Assembly: GCA_002403305.1 (NCBI GenBank) | Contig: DHHM01000013.1 | Coordinates: 1-8,849, forward strand | DNA from: Bacteroidales bacterium UBA4772 | GTDB taxonomy: Bacteria; Bacteroidota; Bacteroidia; Bacteroidales; VadinHA17 | Direction: 5' to 3' | DNA length: 8,849 nucleotides | Shown here: positions 1-5,009 of the stretch, in pieces | How the letters are laid out: each line of letters begins with the position of its first letter | How positions within the stretch are numbered: the stretch's first letter is position 1 | Made by a program: the position numbers and the translations under genes | The notes under the pieces: generated by a model | Databases searched by the model: none | What the model was told of the DNA's origin: nothing | What the model saw: the letters and a program-made list of their open reading frames with translations, nothing else

Positions 1-119
1 TAAAAACGAAAGATTGCCGTTATTATCAAAAAAAGTAGAGGTGGTACCGTTTTTTACCGGTGGGGGGTATCAGATTAGGCCGTCGTTAAAAGGTATCAGC
101 CTGTATGTATTCTGGTTTA
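1..119. other. Gene-free left edge with a short repeated octamer
   Basis: No convincing gene is seen here. GGTATCAG occurs twice on the plus strand, at 66-73 and 92-99, 26 bases apart. A T-rich stretch flanked by GGTACCG and ACCGGT lies at about 43-61. This is the region downstream of the minus-strand gene ending at 120. The octamers could be chance, a weak terminator region, or protein-binding repeats of the element. Confidence 0.3.
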
Positions 120-395
120 TCATCTTGACTCGATCAGTTGCCATTTTGCGAATGCATCTTCATATCGGCGATATGTCCAGGCCCAGAAGCCGAAAGCCTC
201 ATCGTGCGGATATATCTCACCTGCTTCCAGAATTTTTCCGTGCAGACATCTTTCTGGTTTAACCCTGAGAAGGAACACCTCAAAGTTTTCCATTTCTTTT
301 GAAACCCCTTGTGAATAAAGACACGCCTTAGTCCCCCTGAGTATTTGGGTATACCTGAATCCTTTTCGTTGAAAATATGTGGGAAGGGTTCTCAT
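120..395 (-). CDS. Small conserved-looking hypothetical protein of the element
   Basis: A 91-residue protein with no recognised function. It begins MRTLPTYFQRKGFRY and runs through a K/R-rich, aromatic-rich sequence to FGFWAWTYRRYEDAFAKW near the C-terminus. There are no membrane segments and no signal peptide. From memory, small proteins with a 'YF..KGFRY' start, a 'FEVF..RV' middle and a 'FG.WAW' end are common in Bacteroidota mobile elements, but their role is unknown. Its ATG overlaps the stop of the upstream HTH gene in the arrangement ATGA, which implies co-transcription and translational coupling and supports this start over the internal Met at residue 35. An accessory role in element maintenance or transfer is only a guess. 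Confidence 0.7.
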   Translation of the reverse strand: MRTLPTYFQRKGFRYTQILRGTKACLYSQGVSKEMENFEVFLLRVKPERCLHGKILEAGEIYPHDEAFGFWAWTYRRYEDAFAKWQLIESR

Positions 396-658
396 TTAAC
401 AAGATTTTTTTCCATCATTCTGTTAATGTCATCAACTCTATAGAAAAACATTCCTCCAATCCTTGCGAATGGAATTTGACCCTTTTTCCTCATGTCCTTA
501 AGTTTCCCGCTGGATATCTTTAATAAGTTGCATACCTGACTACTTTTTAAATACTTAACAGAGGAGTCTCCATTTTCAGGATTGATTAATGATTTGATTT
601 CATCGATGATCTCATCCTTAACCCTTTGAAGGTCTTCAATTGTGGCTATTTGTACCAT
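392..658 (-). CDS. Excisionase-like helix-turn-helix DNA-binding protein
   Basis: An 88-residue protein. Residues 1-30 form a charged, probably helical N-terminus. Residues 35-85 match the MerR/excisionase-type helix-turn-helix domain common in Bacteroidota elements: a 'YLKSSQVCNLLKISSGKLKDMRKKG' type segment (given in part: SSQVCNLLKIS, then KLKDMRKKGQIPF), followed by the 'ARIGGMFFYRVDDI' wing. Such small proteins act as recombination directionality factors or as transcriptional regulators of integrative elements, so a role in controlling excision by the integrase at 1768-3015 is likely. It overlaps the next gene by 4 nt. It is separated from the 320-residue gene by about 150 bases, so it probably has its own promoter. 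A weak -7-like element, TATTTTCG, lies at 676-683, about 18 bases upstream. Distinguishing excisionase from regulator is not possible from sequence alone. Confidence 0.82.
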   Translation of the reverse strand: MVQIATIEDLQRVKDEIIDEIKSLINPENGDSSVKYLKSSQVCNLLKISSGKLKDMRKKGQIPFARIGGMFFYRVDDINRMMEKNLVK

Positions 659-812
659 AATGCTAATATTTGATACGAAAATACGAATGTCACAGAAATA
701 CAGGTACTGTAACAGGCAGTAAATCAGTAGATTAATGTAATTCGAGCAGATTAATTAAGCTATTAGGAATTGGATCCTAATTTGTTAACTCAGAATTGGA
801 GGGAATAGGGTG
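659..812. promoter_or_regulatory. Intergenic region with probable promoter and small inverted repeats
   Basis: AT-rich, 154 bases, no gene. On the minus strand, TATTTTCG (683 to 676) resembles the Bacteroidota -7 box TAnnTTTG with one mismatch and suits the HTH gene starting at 658. No matching -33 TTTG was found. Two short inverted repeats are present: TACTG/CAGTA (705-709 and 717-721) and ATTAGGA/TCCTAAT (762-768 and 775-781, 6-base loop). The second lies just downstream of the minus-strand gene ending at 813, but no T run follows it, so it is a poor intrinsic terminator and might be an operator. Confidence 0.35.
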
Positions 813-1775
813 TTAACCTAATATGGTTTCGATAGTTACTGCTATTTCAGGATATTTTGGTGACTTCTTCTTATAGTTGCAAAATGAGATAGGGATATTC
901 TTAATGCTTTCAGTATCGTTCAATTTAAAGTAAGATTCAATCATATTGAATATTTTTTTATTGCCTTTTCTGTCTCTTTCTTTTTTGCTGAATCCCTCTT
1001 CAATTAGGTTTTGAGAATGAAGATATTCTATAAAATAGAAAAGTGTCATCTTACATGGTTGATTATTCATCCCTGCCTTTGCAATCCACTTAATTTTGCA
1101 TGGCATTTTTGGTATTTCGGGTTCAATTGAAAAGGTGGTACTGAAAGTACCCGGGTCGGTTATGAAAAGTTTATCATTTGCCAGGTCAAATAGCTTTTTC
1201 AATTGTTCTGCAGTCCCTTTCCATTTGAATGTTTTTACAGGCTCCCTCTTTGAATAAATAGCTTGTCTTTCTTTTAAATTTACCTCATTGTAAGCTGTAT
1301 TGATTAATAACTCAAGTTCTTTTAACCCAGCCCTTTGGAGAGTATAATATTCCTTTAAAAGAATCCTGAGATTATGCAGTGTATTTTTGTCAGAATTATT
1401 AATTGGGTACTCAGCATAGAAAGCGCCCTTTGATTTATCTACGAAATTGAATAGTGCATTGCCTGGTAATGGGCCCATTTCAGAGTTTAAATAGAGGTCA
1501 ATCTCTGACAACCTTTTTTTAAGTATTGCATGGAGGTCTCCAAGAAGATCTATCTTATTGTTTGGAGTCCCGATTATTTGCAGTTCGTTCTTTAGATTTA
1601 TGCTTATCTGTTTGATGAACCTGTTGAGGTTTCTTTTATATTCTTCAGGATCCTCAAATCCGTTGAATGAGACTAATTCAAGAATCCCTTCTTCATCGTA
1701 ATAGCCACCTTTGAATACCTCGTTATTGAGTTCCTGTTCAATAAGTGATTTGGTATTCCTCAATATTTTATCCAT
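813..1775 (-). CDS. Hypothetical protein co-transcribed with the integrase
   Basis: A 320-residue soluble protein that I do not recognise with confidence. It has no signal peptide or membrane segments and is rich in Lys, Asn, Leu and Ile. The N-terminal half (about 1-175) looks mostly helical, with likely coiled or bundle segments at 45-98 and 130-175. The C-terminal half contains two similar blocks: FKWKGTAEQLKKLFDLAND at 183-201, and IKW at 228-230 followed by KMTLFYFIEYLHSQNLI at 242-258. Each is a Lys-Trp strand followed by a Leu-rich helix, a pattern that faintly recalls the C-terminal part of RteC regulators of Bacteroides conjugative elements. Its start overlaps the integrase stop by 8 nt, so both are made from one mRNA. 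An accessory role in integration or regulation is inferred from position only. Confidence 0.75.
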   Translation of the reverse strand: MDKILRNTKSLIEQELNNEVFKGGYYDEEGILELVSFNGFEDPEEYKRNLNRFIKQISINLKNELQIIGTPNNKIDLLGDLHAILKKRLSEIDLYLNSEMGPLPGNALFNFVDKSKGAFYAEYPINNSDKNTLHNLRILLKEYYTLQRAGLKELELLINTAYNEVNLKERQAIYSKREPVKTFKWKGTAEQLKKLFDLANDKLFITDPGTFSTTFSIEPEIPKMPCKIKWIAKAGMNNQPCKMTLFYFIEYLHSQNLIEEGFSKKERDRKGNKKIFNMIESYFKLNDTESIKNIPISFCNYKKKSPKYPEIAVTIETILG

Positions 1776-3015
1776 GTCCCGCCTTTTTGGTTCTGTTTTT
1801 GGAAAGTTTATCCGTTAGCTTTATCATATCATTGCTTACCTTCTTCTCGACCACTTTTGCATAGATCTGGGTTGTGCGTATACTCTTATGTCCAAGTAAT
1901 TTACTGACAGTTTCGATCGGAACATCGTTAAGCAGAGTCACAGTGGTTGCGAAAGTATGTCGTGCAAGATGAAATGTCAGGGTTTTCTTAATTTCTGTAA
2001 TTGTGGCTATCTCTTTCAGATAGGCATTGATTTTCTGGTTGCTGATCACAGGAAGTAGACGGCCTCTATTAATGGATTCGGGATTGTCCTTGTACTTATT
2101 GATTATCCTGGAGGCCTCAGGTAAGAGCGGTACATTTGATTCGGTCTTGGTTTTAGTTCTTTCTGTATATATCCAAAGATTTCCATCAATTCCTTTCCGG
2201 ATATTATTCTCAGTGAGCTTTTCAACATCAACATAAGCAAGGCCAGTATAGCAAGAAAAGACAAAAATGTCTCTTACCTGATCAAGTCTAATGATATTAA
2301 ATTCGTGTGAGACCAGTTTCTGGAGTTCATCTTCCGTGAGGAAATCTCTCCTGACCTCCTTGAGTTTAACAGAAAAATTCTTGAAGGGGTCCTTGTTTAG
2401 CCAGTCGTTATTTACTGCAAGATTGATTACCTTCTTAAGGTTCTTGATATATTTTATTGCAGAATTATGATTACAGCTATGTTTCGTTCTTAAGAAGTGG
2501 TCGAACTCTGTAATGAATTCGTGATTAAGTTGATCCAAAAATATATTATCGGTCCGATACTTTCTCCTAACAAACTCTTTTACATGCCTGAAGGTTGTTT
2601 CATAGCGGGTAAGAGTAGTTTTGCTATATTCTCCGGGAACTTTTTCCTTCATTAACTTATTATGGTATCCGAATACTTCATTCAGAGTTTTTTGCTCCTC
2701 TGCTATACCCTGAACCCTGTTTCTAAGAGCCACTGCAGTAATGTTTTTATGTTCCTCAATCAGGTCCCTCTGCGCTGTATAGACTTTACTACGTAACAGG
2801 TCGAGATATTCATTCAAGTCTCTGGTTTCTTTCTTTGTACCCTTGGCGAATCCTCCTTCATTATTCCATTTTTCAGGATTTACAGTTCTCTGAATTGCCA
2901 TCTCCGAGCGCCTGCCATTCACTGTAATGCGCATATATACAGGGACTTGGTTGGAGGTCTTTGCCTTATCATTGCGCAGGTAAAAAAGAATTGCAAGTGT
3001 CTGTCTTTCCATCAT
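1768..3015 (-). CDS. Tyrosine recombinase / site-specific integrase (Bacteroidota type)
   Basis: A 415-residue integrase that would catalyse insertion and excision of the element by strand exchange at its attachment sites. The N-terminal arm-binding domain covers about residues 5-95 (FYLRNDKAKT, then VYMRITVNGRRSEMAI). The SAM-like core-binding domain covers about 105-205, and the catalytic domain about 222-395. Visible catalytic residues are Lys288 (RTKTKTESNVPLLP), His349 and Arg352 (HLARHTFATT), His376 (LLGHKSIRTT) and the nucleophile Tyr385 (TQIYAKV). The usual first arginine (TGLR) is replaced by Ala260 in CYTGLAYVDV. From memory, CTnDOT integrase also lacks this arginine, so the enzyme may still be active. 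The frame is intact and of normal length. The gene lies at the ssrA end of the element and overlaps the next gene by 8 nt. The start is the first Met of MMERQ; the second is equally possible. Confidence 0.95.
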   Translation of the reverse strand: MMERQTLAILFYLRNDKAKTSNQVPVYMRITVNGRRSEMAIQRTVNPEKWNNEGGFAKGTKKETRDLNEYLDLLRSKVYTAQRDLIEEHKNITAVALRNRVQGIAEEQKTLNEVFGYHNKLMKEKVPGEYSKTTLTRYETTFRHVKEFVRRKYRTDNIFLDQLNHEFITEFDHFLRTKHSCNHNSAIKYIKNLKKVINLAVNNDWLNKDPFKNFSVKLKEVRRDFLTEDELQKLVSHEFNIIRLDQVRDIFVFSCYTGLAYVDVEKLTENNIRKGIDGNLWIYTERTKTKTESNVPLLPEASRIINKYKDNPESINRGRLLPVISNQKINAYLKEIATITEIKKTLTFHLARHTFATTVTLLNDVPIETVSKLLGHKSIRTTQIYAKVVEKKVSNDMIKLTDKLSKNRTKKAGHG

Positions 3016-3025
3016 AGCAAGATTT

Positions 3026-3040
3026 AGGTATCCGAATTAG
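3026..3040 (+). repeat. Attachment-like repeat, copy 1 (AGGTATCCGAATTAG)
   Basis: This 15-base sequence differs by one base from the arms of the inverted repeat at 3117-3163. It lies just upstream of the integrase start. Repeated short sites beside an integrase gene are typical of arm-type binding sites for the integrase N-terminal domain. The function is inferred. Confidence 0.6.
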
Positions 3041-3048
3041 AACAAAAC

Positions 3049-3077
3049 AGGATAAAATTAAGCAAAAAAGGATAAAA
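3049..3077 (+). repeat. Direct repeat AGGATAAAA, two copies 20 bases apart
   Basis: AGGATAAAA occurs at 3049-3057 and 3069-3077, a start-to-start distance of 20 bases, close to two helical turns. The pair lies between the attachment-like repeats, upstream of the integrase gene. It could bind an accessory factor or the excisionase, or it could be chance in AT-rich DNA. Confidence 0.4.
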
Positions 3078-3116
3078 AATGCTATTTTTAATTTGTTTTA
3101 TTTCAGAATGATACAG

Positions 3117-3163
3117 CTTATTCGGATACCTCAGTATTTTCTTCTCCCAGGTATCCGAATAAG
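3117..3163. repeat. Perfect 15-bp inverted repeat, probable attachment or integrase-binding site
   Basis: CTTATTCGGATACCT (3117-3131) and AGGTATCCGAATAAG (3149-3163) are exact reverse complements separated by 17 bases. A third, near-identical copy lies at 3026-3040. The pair sits between the integrase gene and the tmRNA terminator, where the element border is expected. It could be a pair of arm sites, the core with two inverted integrase-binding half-sites, or an operator for the integrase promoter. No T run follows either side, so it is not an obvious intrinsic terminator. Confidence 0.65.
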
Positions 3164-3204
3164 TATCGCCTTTTATGCTGTATATTGTTATTATTTACTT
3201 ATTG

Positions 3205-3247
3205 TGGAAAATAAAAACACCGCAGGATGAAGATCTTACGGTGTTTT
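3205..3247 (-). terminator. Intrinsic terminator of ssrA
   Basis: Read on the minus strand, arms AAAACACCG and CGGTGTTTT (3247-3239 and 3222-3214) form a 9-bp stem around a 16-base loop. The sequence then continues TTTTTATTTT. It starts about 24 bases after the tmRNA 3' end, so it fits as the tmRNA terminator and separates ssrA from the integrase gene. The stem ends in A-T pairs, so a terminator working in the opposite direction is also conceivable. Confidence 0.75.
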
Positions 3248-3270
3248 GTCTTTGTTTGTTCAATAAGTCG

Positions 3271-3664
3271 TGGAGCTGGCGGGGATCGAACCCGCGTCCA
3301 AACAAGGCGACCATATGCTTTCTACATGCTTATCCTGCCTTGATTGTGGGGAGCAATGAGGTGGCAGGCAGCCGGATCACTCCTTATCTCCTGTTATTTC
3401 ACCGTCAGGCCGGAGAAACCATCGGGCAATCCCTGAATTGCGTGCGCTTCCTTGTCGGGTTGGTACAGGGCATCACCGCCCGGGAAACGTCTCGTCCCAA
3501 CACCTTGTATCGGGATTAAGCCTAACCTACTTGGTTCGGTTACGCAGCAAGAGCGTAGTTATTCTCGCCAGTTGTTGTTTTGTGACACAGGTTAAAGAGT
3601 AGCGTCACCACCCTCTGCATGCTTACATACCACCGCGGCTTGCTGTCTAAACCAGATCAGCCCC
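3271..3664 (-). ncRNA. ssrA: Transfer-messenger RNA (tmRNA)
   Basis: tmRNA rescues ribosomes stalled on mRNAs lacking a stop codon: it acts as alanyl-tRNA and then as template for a degradation tag. The 5' end GGGGCUG (3664-3658) pairs with CAGCUCC before the discriminator A (3271), including a G3-U wobble pair, the alanine identity element. The T-arm is GCGGG-UUCGAUC-CCCGC. The bases after the discriminator are CGA, so CCA is not encoded and must be added. The internal reading frame encodes GENNYALAA. The length (394 nt before CCA) is normal for Bacteroidota. The gene appears intact although an integrative element adjoins its 3' end, as expected when the element restores the gene on insertion or inserts just downstream. 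SmpB is not in this window. Confidence 0.96.
3540..3569 (-). other. tmRNA tag-peptide reading frame (GENNYALAA, stop)
   Basis: Within ssrA, codons GGC GAG AAT AAC TAC GCT CTT GCT GCG are followed by TAA. The preceding alanine comes from the charged tmRNA, giving the tag AGENNYALAA. The ending ALAA is the hallmark signal for ClpXP-type proteases, and similar tags are known from Bacteroidales. Confidence 0.93.
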
Positions 3665-3671
3665 ATGGTAC

Positions 3672-3717
3672 TGTAACAACAACGCAAAATTACGCATTAT
3701 TACGTTGCTGTGACAAA
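3672..3717 (-). promoter_or_regulatory. ssrA promoter with overlapping imperfect inverted repeat
   Basis: On the minus strand, TTTG (3717-3714) is followed after 21 bases by TAATTTTG (3692-3685), matching the Bacteroidota -33/-7 consensus TTTG...TAnnTTTG. Transcription would begin near 3679, leaving a leader of about 15 nt to be removed before the mature 5' end at 3664. Two 13-base arms, TGTAACAACAACG (3672-3684) and CGTTGCTGTGACA (3703-3715), match as an inverted repeat at 11 of 13 positions and enclose the -7 box. Confidence 0.65.
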
Positions 3718-3776
3718 TATATGCTCAAAAATCGGGCCGAATTCTTATCTTCACACCACTACTCAAACAGAATGAT

Positions 3777-5009
3777 ATGGAAAAGAGAGTGAAAATAGGA
3801 ATACTCAGGGAGACGAAGATCCCGCCGGACAGAAGGGTGCCGCTGACACCTTCACAGGTGGTTGAACTGAAGGAGAGCTTTCCGTATGTCGATTTCTTCG
3901 TGCAACCCTCAGACATAAGATGCTACAGCGATGAGGAATATAAATATCTGAAAATCCCCCTGAGGGAAGACCTGAGCAACTGCGATATCCTCATGGGTGT
4001 CAAGGAGGTCGACCGCAGGGTGCTGATACCGGGGAAAACCTACCTCTTCTTTGCCCATGTGGCGAAGGAACAGGAGCATAACCTCGAGCTGCTGCGCGAG
4101 ATACTCAACAGGAAGATCAGGCTGATAGACTATGAGTATCTCACCACCGACAAGGGACAGCGGGTTGTGGCATTTGGAAGGTGGGCCGGCATCGTCGGGG
4201 CATATAACGCCCTCAGGGCTCGGGGTATCAAAACTAACAGGTTCAAACTCAAACCTGCATTTCAGTGCCGTGATCTTGACGAGATGTGGGCAGGGCTGAG
4301 GCTGATACGTCTCAAGCCGGGACTGAAGATCCTTGTCACCGGGGAGGGCCGCGTGGCTTCAGGAGCCATGGAGACGCTCGGTAACTGCCACGGCCTGATG
4401 AGTGTGTCGCCGGAGGATTTCCTCTCCCGCGAGTATGATGTGCCGGTCGTCTGCCAGATAGGGCCGCAGCATTACGTGAAACACACCGACGGCCGCCCGT
4501 TTGACTTCAATAACTTCGTACAGCATCCGGAAGATTATGTCTCTGATTTCGTGAAGTATACCAAGGTGACTGATGTGCTCATCGCGGCACACTTCTGGGA
4601 TCCTAAGTCACCCGTCTTCTTCACCCGCGAAGTTGTTGAGAGACCCGACTTCCGGATCTCGGTCATAGGTGATATCAGCTGCGACATCGACGGTCCCATA
4701 CCCACCACCATCAGGGCCACAACCATCGCTGAACCATTCTACAGCTACAACCGTACCCGTCATTGCGAGGAGGAGGCCTTCAGGCATCCTGACAACATCA
4801 CTGTGATGTCAATCGATAACCTCCCCGGCGAGCTGCCGCGGGATGCCTCAAGCGACTTCGGAAAGCAGCTCATGGGGCATGTGCTTCACGATCTCTTCAC
4901 TGACAATGACTCCCCGATGCTGCAGCGTGCCACCATCACCAGCGGAGGCAGCCTGGAGCCGCAATACAGTTATCTCACCGACTGGGTGAGGGGGGGGGGT
5001 GGCCAATGA
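3777..5009 (+). CDS. LYS1/alanine-dehydrogenase-like NAD(P)-dependent oxidoreductase
   Basis: A 410-residue cytoplasmic protein of the alanine dehydrogenase / transhydrogenase / saccharopine dehydrogenase (lysine-forming) superfamily. The N-terminal AlaDH/PNT-like domain has RETKIPPDRRVPLTP (11-25). GVKEV with Lys76 and FAHVAKEQ with His94 correspond, by position and motif, to the catalytic Lys/His pair of yeast Lys1. The Rossmann nucleotide loop is GEGRVASGA (189-197). Bacteroidota genomes usually label such proteins 'alanine dehydrogenase', but the sequence resembles the Lys1 branch, so the true substrate is uncertain. The natural end is probably YLTDWVRG; the last residues come from a run of ten G's. 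The stop overlaps the next gene's ATG by 4 nt (ATGA), which implies coupling to the glycosyltransferase. The gene diverges from ssrA. No Shine-Dalgarno site is seen, as usual in this phylum. Confidence 0.88.
   Translation: MEKRVKIGILRETKIPPDRRVPLTPSQVVELKESFPYVDFFVQPSDIRCYSDEEYKYLKIPLREDLSNCDILMGVKEVDRRVLIPGKTYLFFAHVAKEQEHNLELLREILNRKIRLIDYEYLTTDKGQRVVAFGRWAGIVGAYNALRARGIKTNRFKLKPAFQCRDLDEMWAGLRLIRLKPGLKILVTGEGRVASGAMETLGNCHGLMSVSPEDFLSREYDVPVVCQIGPQHYVKHTDGRPFDFNNFVQHPEDYVSDFVKYTKVTDVLIAAHFWDPKSPVFFTREVVERPDFRISVIGDISCDIDGPIPTTIRATTIAEPFYSYNRTRHCEEEAFRHPDNITVMSIDNLPGELPRDASSDFGKQLMGHVLHDLFTDNDSPMLQRATITSGGSLEPQYSYLTDWVRGGGGQ
4990..4999 (+). repeat. G10 homopolymer tract at the gene junction
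   Basis: Ten consecutive G's lie near the 3' end of the dehydrogenase gene, 7 bases before the glycosyltransferase ATG. With ten G's the dehydrogenase stops at 5009. With eleven, the frame would read through as one fused protein (…VRGGGWPMMRIV…). With nine, it would continue in a third frame. Such tracts are prone to slipped-strand changes and also to sequencing error. Confidence 0.8.

Larger units (their letters stand above)
1..3163. mobile_element. End of an integrative element or genomic island next to ssrA (partial)
   Basis: This AT-rich stretch carries a tyrosine integrase, an excisionase-like HTH protein and two proteins of unknown function, all on the minus strand, and abuts the 3' end of the tmRNA gene. 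Integrase genes sitting just downstream of ssrA are a classic sign of an island inserted there. Base composition changes clearly to the GC-richer host genes right of about 3280. The right limit is set approximately at the last attachment-like repeat (3149-3163); the exact crossover is not visible. The left limit lies outside the window, and no second copy of the ssrA 3' end is present here. No conjugation, relaxase or cargo genes are seen in this part, so the type of element cannot be stated. Confidence 0.75.

Noticed and set aside
14..262. Plus-strand open frame of 82 codons at the left edge
   Set aside because: It is antisense to the small gene at 120-395, which has an ATGA coupling to its upstream neighbour. 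The plus-strand product shows no family-like pattern.
762..781. Intrinsic terminator after the 320-residue gene
   Set aside because: The ATTAGGA/TCCTAAT hairpin is short and AT-rich and is not followed by a T run on the minus strand.
3271..3300. Ordinary tRNA 3' end or tRNA gene
   Set aside because: The T-arm and acceptor look tRNA-like, but the 5' partner strand lies about 370 bases away and a tag frame lies between, so this is tmRNA.
3175..3519. Plus-strand open frame of 114 codons across the tmRNA gene
   Set aside because: It lies antisense to the highly conserved tmRNA 3' half and its terminator, and has no protein-family features. The structure of tmRNA explains the sequence.
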